Below, piece after piece: positions 22,019-33,583 of a DNA stretch of 64,000 nucleotides. How positions within the stretch are numbered: the stretch's first letter is position 1; every line of letters starts with the position of its first letter. Position numbers and translations under genes: made by a program. Under the pieces are notes generated by a model. That model had not been told where the DNA came from and did no database searches. It worked only from the letters and a program-made list of their open reading frames with translations. The stretch spans positions 144,146,798 through 144,210,797 of the forward strand of contig NC_081183.1 in assembly GCF_029867415.1 (NCBI RefSeq). The letters run 5' to 3'. This DNA is from Vicia villosa. Taxonomy: Eukaryota; Streptophyta; Magnoliopsida; Fabales; Fabaceae.

Positions 22019-22789
22019 ATTTAGAAAGATTGTTTAGCTCTACTGTCATGGATTAGGCAATGTAATTTTGTTTTACCTTTACAATTATGGATTAGAATGT
22101 GTATTATTGGTAATGTTATTGTTATGGATTAGAGTGTTTGATGTTGGTAATGTTACTTTGTTCTCTAAGAATTCTGTTTGTAATCTTGTTAAGTAGGCAT
22201 TAAAACTTTCTCACAAATAAACATTACAAAATTGAATTGATGATAAAGGTTTCACAAAAGGATTTATTTGATTACATAATTATCGGTTTCACATTAAGAT
22301 GTGATACATTACCTAATTAAAAGTTTCACCCAAAAGATGTGATCTATTACATAATTAAAGGTTTCACAAAATATTTGATCCATTACAAAAATATTCAAAA
22401 TATTATACACAAAGAACATTCCAATGAAGTTGTCTCTTGAGTTTGTGGAACTTGTGATTCTTGTGTCAAAACGGTATGTGCTTTATTGGTTGATGTTGTC
22501 TTTTGCTTCTTTGCCTTGTTACTTCCTTTGGGAAATTTACGCTATGCCACTGTCTCCCATAACTCTTACACTTTACGGTAGTCAAATTCCTAGGAAACAT
22601 ATTGCTTGATGTGTGTTTATCATTGGATTTATTTCATTTCTTTTTGGGTCAACCCGGAGCTCTTCTCATGACCGGTGGATGAATAGGACCCCCTTGAGCT
22701 ATTGGCCAAAGTATTATGCCATTGAATGGTCGAACGAGATATGAATATATTGCCATGAAGCTTGTTTTCCCGTTTACCATGAAATTTCA

Positions 22790-23400
22790 GTTCATAATAA
22801 CATTAAGTTTACCACAACATGTACCAATTCAGAATACCATTCAGTTACCACATGTACCATTTCATTTTCATAATGTATATTAGTACAACATGTAGAGCCA
22901 TATCAGTAACAACAATACCTAGTTTCTAAAGCCATGTGAGTAACATAACAATCATATCAGTCCAACCATGTTAGTAACATAATAGCCATATCTCAGTCTA
23001 TATCAGTAGCATAACATAATACAACATATATAACATAACAGTAACATAACAATCCATATTAGTAACATAACTTAGTACAACATATATAGTATTGCAGTAG
23101 CATAACAACCATATCTCAGTCCATATCAGTAGCATAACATATATAACATAACATTAGCATAACAGTCATATCAGTAGCCTATATAGTTCAGAACATAACA
23201 ACATAATCAACATATAATTCAGTCATAGCATAGCACTCACTTTGGCCATGTACTCAATTTGTCCATATCAGTCAGCATATATAGTTTAAAATAATCGAGT
23301 CATGACATAGCAGAATAGTTCAGTCATAACATATCAGTGTAATTTAGTCATATCATAGAAGTACATATTAGTATTAACATAATAAACATAATCAGCATTA
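22790..23400. repeat. Degenerate tandem repeat of 'agtaacataacaatcatatc'
   Basis: The phrases CAGTAACATAACA, CCATATCAGT and ATATATAGT recur every 30-60 bp through the whole stretch with heavy divergence. No coding potential. Confidence 0.65.
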
Positions 23401-23404
23401 TAAT

Positions 23405-23850
23405 TCACATTAGTAATTTAAAGAAGTACTTATAATATTGTGAAACATACAGATCAACTTCATCCTTGTTGTGTAAAATACAAACAATTGCATGGACATA
23501 AGGTATGTCCCTCAAATCCCATTTACGAAAAAATACAGTAATGTCACTATAAGTTAACCTCATAAGTTTCAATACCATTTGTGACACTAAATATGTTGAA
23601 TTTATCACCTCCGTGCCAATTTGGAGTCCAACCTTCAGGTGCCCGTTTCAACTTTTCTTTTGTTTCACTATCCAAACTGTGATGTAATGCTTTAATCCTT
23701 CAAGCAATGTAATAATGGGCTTGTCTTTATACTCTAATATAGCCATGTTGAACGCCTAGCACATGTTATTCACTTGCAAATCATAGTGACCGTAAATGTG
23801 GAATGCATACCTAGTCCACATGGAAGGTGGAAGTGCCATCATGTCTTTCT
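23405..23850 (-). pseudogene. MuDR-type transposase C-terminal relic
   Basis: The minus strand reads RYAFHIYGHYDLQVNN (about 23810-23760), then NKPIITLLE-like text (DKPIITLLEGLKHYI), then further downstream FFRKWDLRDIPYVHAIVCIL. In MuDR transposases these correspond to the R-(H/Y)-AF-x-x-Y motif, the DKPI motif and the SWIM zinc finger C-S-C-x-x-W-x-L-x-G-I-P-C-x-H-A. Here the zinc-binding cysteines are replaced and there are stops and frameshifts, so it is a relic. No terminal repeats were found. Confidence 0.65.
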
Positions 23851-24289
23851 ATGCATCTTTATTGATATATTTTATTTTTTGCATGACTCTCTTATTCTCA
23901 ACAGTTATGTGGGTCAATAGTTATGTTATTTTTCCACTATCCAAAACACGTCTTGTCCCACGTTTCTTCTACCCAGGGGCGAGTAAAACGCATAGGCGAG
24001 GTGGTACCTCCCTTCACGAGACCTCACATTGTCGTCCTTTCTTAGGGCGGTCCTAAGTTGTCTCCCTAAGCAAGGTTATTTATAAATATAACACAACACA
24101 GTTTCTCAGACACTAGTCCTTCGGCAGAAGCGGAGTTTTTTTTACCTTCGATTAATAGGAGTATTCAGAGGACTGGCATTTTCCCTTTGAGGATTTTGTC
24201 GACCTTTAGGAATTCAAGTTTTCAATATGACTATATGTTTTTGTTCATGAGGCAATGAGACCTTCAAATGATATATTAGGTAGTCTGGG

Positions 24290-25490
24290 CGGGGACGTTG
24301 AGTCCCTCAGACAGGTCGTTAATATTTTAGGCAGGACTTCTATCGAGCCCTCTGACAATACTTAACTGGGGGTGGCAAAATGGGTCTGACCCGTTAGGCA
24401 TTCCCGCTTTGCGCGCAGTTTAGTGCGGGGAGGGCCAAGGTTATAGACCCTCATCCTTTAATGTGATAGTCCCGCCCCGCCCTATTTTTCATGCGGGCAT
24501 GCAAATTAACATAAAATTTTGCATTTTTAGGCTTAATAAGTGTAGTGCCTGCAGGCTTAGCCTGCCCCGCCCTTACTTTTTTTCGGGGAAGGCCAAGGTT
24601 TTAGGCCCGCATCCTTAACTATACCTTCCCCGCCATGTTTTTTTGTGGGCTTTTGAAAGGAGAGGGCCTAAACGAGGCGGACATGCCCGTTTTCCACTCC
24701 TAGACTTAAAATTAAGTTTATGGGGCTTGATATAGGCCGCGCTTATTTAGGCGTGATCTTTTGGATACAATATCGCCTGAGGAGATATTGAGTCCCTTAT
24801 GAGAGATCTTTTATCAGCTCTGAGGACACTAAGTCCTTAAGAAGTTGCATTTACATAATCCGGTTGCGGAGGCATTGAGTCCCTCAGGCGATACTTTTTA
24901 GGTAGGACTTCTGTCGAGCCCTCTAGCAAGACTTGTCACCAAGAATCTTGGGCCCGATACAGGTAGCGTCCATTAGGCATGATTTTTTGACACAATCTTG
25001 CTCGAGGAGATACTGAATCCCTCAGGCGAGAGCTTTTATCACTTCTAAGGACACTAAGTCCTTCAAAGGTTACATTTATGTAATATGGCTGGGGAGGCGT
25101 TGAGTCCCTCAGACGAAATGTTATTAGAAGGGACTTCTATCGATCCTTCTACTAAGACTTGTCACCAAGACTCCGAGGCCTAATACATCTCGCACCCATT
25201 AGGCGTTATTTTTTGTACATAATCTTGCTCGAGGAGATACAGAGTCCTTCGGGCAAGAGCTTTTATAAGTTCTAAGGATGCTAAGTCCTTCAAAGGTTGC
25301 ATTTATGCAATCCGGTTGATGAGGCGTTGAGTCCCTCATATGGGAAATTTTTAGGCGGGACTTCTATCGACCCCTCTAGCAAGGCTATTCACCGAGACTC
25401 TTAGGCCTGATATAGGTCACGCCTTATACTTTATTTTTGGTTACAATCTCGCTTGAGGGGATATTGAGTCCCTCAGGCAAGAGCTTTTAT
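24290..25490. repeat. ~228-bp tandem repeat, at least four units
   Basis: GAGGCATTGAGTCCCTCAGG near 24868 recurs as GAGGCGTTGAGTCCCTCAGA near 25091 and GAGGCGTTGAGTCCCTCATA near 25321. The intervening phrases ACTTCTATCGA, CTCGAGGAGATAC and AGTCCTTCAAAGGTT are in constant order. An earlier unit around 24290 is split by the MITE at 24366-24703. Unit length alternates around 222-230 bp. Confidence 0.8.
24366..24703. mobile_element. MITE inserted in the tandem array
   Basis: Inverted ends CTGGGGGTGGCAAAATGGG and (complement) CTAGGAGTGGAAAACGGGC. The flanking sequence ACTTAA is duplicated at 24360-24365 and 24704-24709. The interior is rich in CCCGCCCCGCC-type phrases. It splits a unit of the 228-bp array, so it arrived after the array formed. 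Confidence 0.7.
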
Positions 25491-25539
25491 CCAACTTGGT
25501 GTGGCACTTGAGGACGACGAGGATTTTCCTACATCAAAT

Positions 25540-25970
25540 GTGTATTTCCTTGAGAGGCGGCAAGAATCTTTTCTACAAAGTCTGAAAATTCATGTATCGC
25601 CTTGATAGGCGGTAAGGACCTTCCCCGTGGAAGTCCAGCAAGTGTACATTTCCTTGAGAGGCTGTAAGGATTTTTCTGTAGAAGTCCAAAAAGTGTGCAT
25701 TGCCTTGAAAGGCGGCAAAAAACTTCCCAGGAAAATCTAACAAGTGTATATTTCCTTTAGAGGCGGCAAGGATCTTACAGTGGAAGTCTAGTAAGTGTAC
25801 ATTGCCTTGGGAGGCTGAAAAATATTCTCTTGGAAGTCCAACAAGTGTATATTTCCTTGAGGCGGCTAGGATCATCCCATGAAAGTACAACATATTCATA
25901 TTGCCTTGATATATGGCATGGATCTTCTTGTGGAAGTCCAGCAAGTGGGATGTTTCAAAGAGGGGTCCCT
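25540..25970. repeat. ~60-bp tandem repeat, about seven units
   Basis: Units built on GTGTACATTTCCTTGAGAGG, GGCAAGGATC and TGGAAGTCCA repeat about every 60 bp. Because 60 is a multiple of three, the minus strand stays open for 123 codons and encodes a 20-residue repeat (LLDFHGKILAASQGN-like). I take this as an open frame produced by the array, not a gene. Confidence 0.8.
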
Positions 25971-26891
25971 AGTTGAACGAAACATTTGAAAGACTGTCAA
26001 TAACTACACATGCACAATGTTTACATGAAAAATAATTTCGCCCCTGGCTGCTCCTATAGTGTTCTTAGGAAAACCTAAGGATATGACGTTCGCAGTGAGA
26101 ATGTGCCTCATGTATCTTCGTCGAGCAGTCTTGGAGAGGCCTCTCACAAAGACACCTCTGACGATGATGCTTATTATGTGATGTGGGAACCTGTCAATCA
26201 TCTTCTGAAAAAGAGGATGAAATGGTATGAGTGAAAGGTATGACCCAAGTTAGTTTTGTCGGGGCTCCACAATGGATGCCATTGTACCGTCCAAAAAAGT
26301 ACATGTGTGTGTTCCCCCTATAAGGGTAGGGAGACTCAGATGCCCTAATTGGTATATTACACGTTTGAGGGTGATGGATAGTTCACGATGTTGAGTAGCC
26401 TTGTACGATGGTTTTTGAGACTGTTTAGGGGACCAACTCACGTGAGATAAGAGGCACTGGTGTTTGTAAGCGCTTTTAAGTCACAGGGGGGTTGAAATGA
26501 TGTTGCTAGGGTTACTCAAATTAGAATACTGTCTGAGTGGTGTCTGGATGTGTCTAAGTATGTGTTACTTGAGAGTTGTTCTTTTCTCCTTTGAAGGATG
26601 AGGTATTTAAAGGAATTCCTCATTCCTAGGGCTTTCTTGGAAAAGGTCGCCGCCCACCCAATCGAAAGGTGGACAATTGAATTCTTATTCCCAAGAAATA
26701 TGTGGGTAAATAACTATCTTGACTTTCTCATTATCCAAAACATGTCTTATCCCATGTTTCTTCTATCCAAGGGCAAAGAAAATGTAAGGGTGAGGTGGCA
26801 CTCCCTTCAGGAGGCCTCGCATCGGCGCCATTTCCTAGGGTGATCCCAAGCTGTCGCTCTAGGCAGTGTTATTTGCAAATATAACCATACA

Positions 26892-27736
26892 CTTATATAT
26901 ATGACTGAAAACAACTGTCAATATTACACCACAATTCAAATAGATGTGTCTAATAAGTCAGAAAATACATTATTATTTTTTTCTAAAAATTTTATCTCAC
27001 CTCAAACATGAATGTTGGTATCTAAGATGACTTGAACGTGATGCTAGGGGATCATTTTGTACTTAATCATATGTCATAGATTCAAGCTCAATCCTAATTA
27101 CACAACACTGTTAAATTATTTTGAGAGAAATTTTTGGTATCCATTATGGTCTTGCCTAATTTGATGTATTAATCTTAGTAGTTACGCTTATACGATTTTC
27201 AATTGATACAAAAAGTGTATGTCGGTGCAATTAGGCATGACAACGTTGTGAGGCATGGACAATTTTAATTTTTCCAAACTCAAATGCAAATCTCTAATTA
27301 ATACTTGTTACTCGCCCCGATCCCCTTCGGTGATGAAAAATAGAACCCTAAACTCGTTTCAAATTGGTTCAGGTTCAGTTCGGATACCCATTTCCCACTC
27401 TCTCTATGGTGTAATCAAATTTTTAAATAGAAACTAAAATACAAAAGAAAATTATCAAAAATTTGCAAATATACATTTCAAATAATAAAGTAAAAATCAA
27501 AAATCAAAATAAAAAAACATCGACGATACAACTAATATTCTAAATTATATAAACTAGATATAAAAGTACCAAATGATATATACATGATGGGTATATGGGC
27601 TGGTTAGAAGTGGATACTAATGTCCCCATTACCCGGATTCTATTGCCATGGCAAGATGCAATTATATATTTTTAAAAGATAATAAGCCATTGAAATTCTA
27701 CATAGATATAAAATTAGACTTTTAAAGAATCTATAA
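26892..27736. other. No gene seen
   Basis: AT-rich. A stretch near 27290-27660 has CCCGATCCCC and GTCCCCATTACCCGGATTC phrases that look like a degenerate fold-back MITE. No coding features. Confidence 0.45.
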
Positions 27737-28827
27737 TGTAACATCCTAAAACTCTGAATCTTAATTTAAAAGATAACAATGAATATACATGAATAAACAT
27801 CATCATTAGGGTGTCACACATACTTCTCAATTGAACATCCTTTTCAAAATTTAAGAAACATCACATCAGAATTTAAACATTTAATTAATTAAAACATCTC
27901 TTGTTCTCAAAAGGAATTAACTTTGAAATAATTGAAAATAAAACTAAAAATAACTAGCTAAGATAGACGTAACAATTATTGTCATAGTATAAACTAAATA
28001 AACACAAAAATAAAGAAGCAAAGATAGCCATCTTCCAACGCACAAGACACTAAGGCTCATCTACCTGAGTATCTGCAACAACGGCATAAGTAACCACACA
28101 ACAACAAACATTGGTGAGAATGTATTCAAATCATGTTAGTGGTGTATAATACAACAAGATAGATACACAACATAATTCAATCAATCATCAATTAATCACC
28201 ATGCAATATCAAGTATGCATTGGACACCCCGACTCTACTCTGATGCATGTGGTACCAAGGTTTGAAAGTCTCAGAGTTATGTTACTTAATTCATCCATGA
28301 GTTCCATCTCTAAACCTCAATTTCATTAATGGTTACATCTCTAAACCATGAGCTTCTCAGTGATTCCATATTTGAATCAAGACTCATCACTGATCACATC
28401 TCTAGATCAACACTCAACAACGGGCTGAAGCCCCCACCTATCACCTCTCTACATGATGTGTGACTGCTACATACACAATACATAAAGACTCACAACTACA
28501 TCCGTCTCCGAAGCTCAACATCGGTTCCATCTCTAAATCGAACTCAACGTAATAAAATTAATATCAATATAAGGTCACACTAACATCTCCATCTTTGAAC
28601 CGAACACCTCAAGCATAATCAATTATTAAATCTCAACAGAAAAATTAAGGTTATATAATTTCTCATCAATAATCATCTCAACATCAAAATCAAAATTTAT
28701 CCTCATGGGATAATCATTAATTCAATCAATCACAACAATCAAAACAAAATGTTTCCATCCTCACCAACCGTCAATTAGTGTTACACAACAAGTAACATAG
28801 TATAATCACATCCTCACATATACTATT

Positions 28828-29590
28828 TGTAATACCCGAGGCCGAAGAAGGCGAGGGGTGGTTGCACCGCATGTAACACCTGAGGCCGAAGAGGGAAAAG
28901 GTGGTCGCCCCATTGGAATGAGAGGGATCCTGAGGCCGTACAGGTATGAGACTGCATGGTTGAAGGAAAGCTTATAAGGATTGATGAGTACTACCTATAC
29001 CAATAAGATGCATCTTCTTTTCAGTAGCCTATTCCATAAGAACTCCACAGTTAAACGTGCTTGACTTGAAGCAATTTAGGGATGGGTGACCTTCTGGGAA
29101 GTTTCCCAAAAAGCGTGTGAGTGAGGACAAATCATGCTGAAAAGACCCGTGTTGGTTTGTAGGATCAGTCGATCATCCCAAAAGCAGTCTGGGGCATTAT
29201 AAATGGTATTAGAGTCAAACCTTTCCCATGTGGTTCAAGGATGAACCATGCGGAAGCTGGTGGGCATGTAACACCCGAGGTTGAAGAAGGCGAGGGGTGG
29301 TTGCATCGCATGTAAAACCTGAGGCCGTGCAGGTATGAGACTGCATGGTTGAAGGAAAACTTATAAGGATTGATGAGTACTACCTATACCAACAAGATGC
29401 ATCTTATTGTCGGTAGCCTGTTCCAAAAGAACTTAATAGTTAAGTGTGCTTGACTTGGAGCAATTTAGGGATAGGTGACCTTCTGGGAATTTTTTCGAAA
29501 AGTGTGTGTGTGAGGACAAATCATGCTGAAAAGACATGTGTTGGTTTGTGGGGTCAGTCGATCATCTCGAAAGCAGTTTGTAGGGTTACA
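28828..29590 (+). mobile_element. Cassandra TRIM (5S-rRNA-containing LTRs) with target duplications
   Basis: LTR1 28828-29201 begins TGTAATACCCGAGGCC, and LTR2 29267-29590 begins TGTAACACCCGAGG and ends GGTTACA. After LTR1 comes ATGGTATTAGAGTC (primer binding site). Each LTR carries a 5S-rRNA-like segment (AACTCCACAGTTAAACGTGC, GGGATGGGTGACCTTCTGGG). Perfect 5-bp target duplications CTATT lie at 28823-28827 and 29591-29595. LTR2 has an internal deletion relative to LTR1. This is the Cassandra family, nested in the gypsy-type LTR. Confidence 0.9.
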
Positions 29591-29905
29591 CTATTAACCT
29601 CTTAGGACATTACAATGAGGTAGTACTATGCGTTATCATTCCAACACTGTAAACTGCGCCTCAATTGGAGTCACGAAACTCAAGTTATGATCAAAACAAT
29701 ATCTAAAGAAAATCAGCCTAGTTGGCGATGGTTAGACCGTTACCCAGTTAACGCCCTTCATCTTTTTTGACGCAATGACGGTTGGACTGTCACAAAGGTG
29801 TCGCCCATCACCACTGCAGAATGCAGAGTTCTGCATTCGATTCTGTAAAAGTCAACATGCTCATAATTAACATACAATAATTATATAACAATTATAACAA
29901 CATAC

Positions 29906-29995
<90 letters not shown>
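29906..29995. repeat. Compound (AC)n(AT)n microsatellite
   Basis: About 50 bp of AC repeats followed directly by about 40 bp of AT repeats. Confidence 0.97.
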
Positions 29996-29999
<4 letters not shown>

Positions 30000-30525
30000 A
30001 TCCTAACAACATTTAATCATCAATCTATTGGCATAAAATCAACATCAATTACCATACATCGATTTAGAGAGGTTTGCATAACCCTCTCTAAATCCAAAAA
30101 TCAACAAAACTTTATTAATGTATGAAAAGGGGAAAGGGAAGAAGAAGAGGGTAAGGACCCCTCTCTATGCTCTATGTAATTAAAACATCCATAATTGAGC
30201 CAATTCCCCCCCCCCCCCTCTTACCCTGGTGATCCTCTTTTTTCAACCCTTGCTCTCTTAGTTTGCCTCTTTTCCAACTTTTTCCTCTTTCACGTTTCTA
30301 ACTTTTTCAACTTTCCCTAACTCTCCCAATTTAACCTAATTTCTTTTTATTATATATCCATGCCTCACCACACCCCTAATTACTTTCTTATTTCTAATTA
30401 TTTTCTTTAAAACTCTTCAAATTCTACTATTTTATATTACTCACTAATTAAATAATAATAATAATAAAATAAATAATTCTTCAATTGAAATATGATTTAT
30501 AATAATTACTTAATTAATTCTAACA

Positions 30526-31259
30526 CTCCCACAAACTCTATTAATTCGAATTAATTCTCGGTTGGCTAATTTTCTCACTTCTCTCGACTTCTCGATGACA
30601 CCCAACCGATGACACGTTTATTTATAATGGAACAAGTTTCTATCAAAGGCGTTTTTGAATTACCTTTACTTTATTTTTTATAGGTTTAGTAACTTTTTTT
30701 TTTGTTTCATAGACGAAATTTAAAAAAACCTCATATAAAAAAGTTTGAATTTCCTCTCTGACTTATGAAAATTCTCTATAGTGCAATATGAATGCTTCCA
30801 ACATTGTAGTGCAGAATGTAGGCACAAGCAATATGAATGCTTCTAACACTGTAGTGTAAAATGTCAAAGAACATGTTCCAGACATCATGGATGACATTTT
30901 AGATACAGAAACTAAGTTATGTCACAAAAAACATGTGAGTACGAGGAACTTTATTGAAGATATAATAGTCTTCTGTATGTTAGATCTCAAAATTGAAAAA
31001 GGTAAAATCTATGACGTTTATCAAATTAGGAAGAAATCCAAGATGTCATAAAATATGTTTCAACTTCTTACTTTTGTTTATGAATTACCACATATGAACT
31101 TTATGATACTCATGCAAGGAGTTGTCATCAAAGGGGATGTTGATGGTCAGGTCGAAGGTCCTTCCAACATTGAACAACCAACGATGGTTTAGAAGAATAA
31201 GATAAATAAGATTAATGATTATGGAAAAATTCTTCTTATTAGGGATCATTCTCATATTT
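30526..31259. other. No clear gene; weak coding remnants
   Basis: Around 30780-31060 the plus strand has short open pieces (for example HVPDIMDDILDTETKLC) interrupted by stops. They may be an upstream part of the LINE relic that follows, but I cannot assign them. Confidence 0.35.
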
Positions 31260-32700
31260 CTGGAATTTTGAAACATGATTTTGTGTTTTGTAAAGCTGAA
31301 ATTGGCGCTCCTCTTAGTTTGTTGAATTTTAGTTATAGGTTGTATGTTAGAAAACATGTCCCAGACATTGTTCCTCACAAAATTCCACATTTTAACAAGT
31401 CTGATCTAGCTGCTGGTAAAAACATTCTTGATGTCCAACTCATGTATGACCTTATAAGAAACCATCATCTCATTCAAAAGACAATTGCTGATGAGACCAA
31501 TGAAACGCTAATATTCTTTTTCATATTGCTTGTGCCTCCCATAAGGTAGTGTGTTCTGAAGACTGTTATTTTGATAGCAGTTGCACTAGAAACTTGATAG
31601 GAGAAAGAAACTATGTTACATCATCACTTCATCAATGAGCTCTCCACTAAAAGTCTTAGCTTCAACTCCAATATAGAAGACATCTTCATTTTATTTGATC
31701 ATGTAAATGGTACTTATTGTACTAAGAGTGACTACACTTGGATCCTAAGCAACAAAAAAGATTTACATAATCCTAACACGGAAACCAATCATGGCTTTGG
31801 ATATGAAAACTATGCCTCCTAGAAAAGATTAAGACCCACTTTTGACTTTCTTGTCACAACTTTGTTCTTACTCTTTATCCCCTTCACCATCGAAACATGG
31901 TCTCATCCACTATGTGTTATAGACGTGGCTTTATTTTACTTCTTTGTGTGCATGACTGTAAGGATTCTAGAAATATTTGGTTGCAACTTGAACTTAAACA
32001 TCCAATTTTTTTCTTGACTTAGGATGAAAATGTTTAGATAAAAAATGAGACTCATGGTACCCATCATAACCTCTTTTCCGGTGGAATCTAGTGGTCTTGG
32101 AAAAGCCATAACTCCACGTGTATATCTCATGAGACTATTTCTTTGTATCAACTCTCATTAGCTGCCCATTCTATGTAAGATTCCTTTCATACTTGCTTCA
32201 ATAAAAATCAAACTCAACAAACAAAACAACTGTTTTAGTAGATAAAATTCCCATAACTTCTTTGACACTATTATTAATGTTGATGGAAATTATAATGGCC
32301 CATCAAATTGCATTGGGTTTGGTGGTACCTTTCGCACTCATAAGGGCTTGCCAATGTGATTTCTCTAGTTTCTTACAAGACTCTATAAATATCCTTCAAG
32401 AAGAACTGTTTGCTATTCACAAAGGACTTTCACTAGCCAAAGGTAAGTATTATTGACTTGCCATGCTACACAAACTCTTCTCTCAATATTAGTCTCATTG
32501 AGAACCCCTTAATAAGCAGCATAAAGTTGTAATGTTGATCTAAAGCATTAAGGAAATCTTAATTGAAAACAAAACTTTTATAGTGTTGATTTCATGGTTG
32601 TTTGGTACATCTATCAATATTTATCTCTTGATCCATGCCCTATCTCCTTCGAGATTTGAGGGACATCCTTAAAATAGACACTGCATGAACTTTATTTTTA
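31260..32700 (+). pseudogene. LINE reverse-transcriptase C-terminal relic (zf-RVT and RNase H)
   Basis: Pieces in shifting plus-strand frames follow the order expected at the end of a plant LINE ORF2. KSDYTWILSNKKDL (about 31720-31760) precedes the zinc-knuckle domain. The region 31820-32160 retains CHNFVLT-, LHHRNM- and CVHDCKDSRNIWLQL-type text. At 32277-32350 the RNase H start reads NVDGNYNGPSNCIGFGGTF. Stops and frameshifts occur throughout. No poly(A) tail or target duplication was identified. Confidence 0.65.
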
Positions 32701-33583
32701 AAAATTTAATTGTTTTTCCCCCTTTTTTTATCATTGTAACAAAAAATCATAAAATGACATAAAATACATTCCATCTTATTCCATTCAATTTTATTCTCCT
32801 ATCTAAATACTAGTAGAATATAAACTTATTTCATTCTATTCTTTTTCATTCTATCATATTTCATCCATGGCCGTCTTTGAGAGTGTGCAAGGCGGCCTAG
32901 CCTCACATTTTTTATAATTAAGTTATAGAAAAAAGGGTCTCCATACACATATAACATAATTAATTTGCGATTGAATGAGGCCTCTTATTAGAAGTTCCGT
33001 GAGTCAACTGAAAGTAACTTTAGCCTCTTACACAAGATCTCTCAAAAATTTGAGACGACTCTGAATTTTCATCAATCCCAATATAACTTAAGAGAATTGA
33101 TAATTGGGATAGAGTTAATCACCTGATATCCATCTAAAATTTCAATTCATAAAAAAAATTTAAGAAAATAAAAAGCTAATTAATTTGAAATTGTGACCAA
33201 AAAAAGCTAATTAATTTGAAATTGTGATAAAAAGCTAATTAATCACAATCACACACATTTTAGTGACAAAAAAATCACAATCACAAAGGAAAATAAAGGA
33301 AAGAGAGCTATGATATGATAATAATATTGATAACACTACTAACATCTTCCCTCTCTCATCACATCACCCTCACTAAGAAGAGAGAGAGGAAGAAAACAAG
33401 AGAAAAAGGTTAACACCCACACGCACGCAGAAAACACAAAGCACGTTGAAGCTCCCAATTGGAAAAATGAAGAAAAAGTAACACCAACTAGAGTAGAGCA
33501 TAACGACCTCCTCAACAACACTATGCCGTGAACAATCACCACCCCACAATTTCCATTCATACAATTTCTTTCTCTTCTTTGTG
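32701..33583. other. Upstream region and 5' UTR of the SnRK1 beta-subunit gene
   Basis: No other gene. The stretch at 33130-33290 contains repeated AAAGCTAATTAATTTGAAATTGTGA. From about 33340 the sequence is rich in CTCTCT/GAGAGA and AAC, typical of a plant 5' leader, leading to the ATG at 33584. I do not see an unambiguous TATA box. Confidence 0.4.

Larger units (their letters stand above)
23884..26891. mobile_element. Possible non-autonomous LTR-type element filled with tandem repeats
   Basis: About 210 bp at 23884-24098 is repeated directly at 26678-26891 (shared order: CTTATTCTCAACA / CTTATTCCCAAGA, TATCCAAAACACGTCTTGTC / TATCCAAAACATGTCTTATC, GTTTCTTCTACCCA). Both copies start TG and end near ACA. 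Between them lie two tandem arrays (24290-25490 and 25540-25970), a MITE and no protein domain. I could not find a primer binding site or a target duplication, so 'LTR' is an inference from the paired direct repeats. Confidence 0.45.
27737..30525 (-). repeat. Gypsy-type LTR (reverse orientation) with nested Cassandra
   Basis: The complement of 28010-28160 (GAATACATTCTCACC, TTTGTTGTTG, CAGATACTCAGGTAGATGAG, TTGGAAGATGGC) matches the LTR at 39934-42484 around 42090-42200 (GTGAATGTATTCTCACC, TTTGTTTATG, CGCCTGAGGAGC, TTGGAGGATGGC). The left edge TGTAACATCC at 27737 is the counterpart of the TGTTACA end. The right edge TAACA near 30525 is a guess, and no target duplication was found. No internal domain is present, so it is a solo or truncated LTR. 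Confidence 0.55.

Noticed and set aside
22790..23400. CRISPR-like array from recurrent short repeats
   Set aside because: Repeats are degenerate, irregularly spaced and in plant nuclear DNA; a decayed tandem repeat is the simpler reading.
25573..25944. 123-codon minus-strand frame with 20-residue repeats
   Set aside because: It arises because the 60-bp tandem unit keeps phase; no start context, no splice logic and no similarity.
28990..29120. 5S rRNA gene
   Set aside because: The similarity (also at 41155-41240) is partial and lies inside Cassandra LTRs; neither is a free 5S gene.
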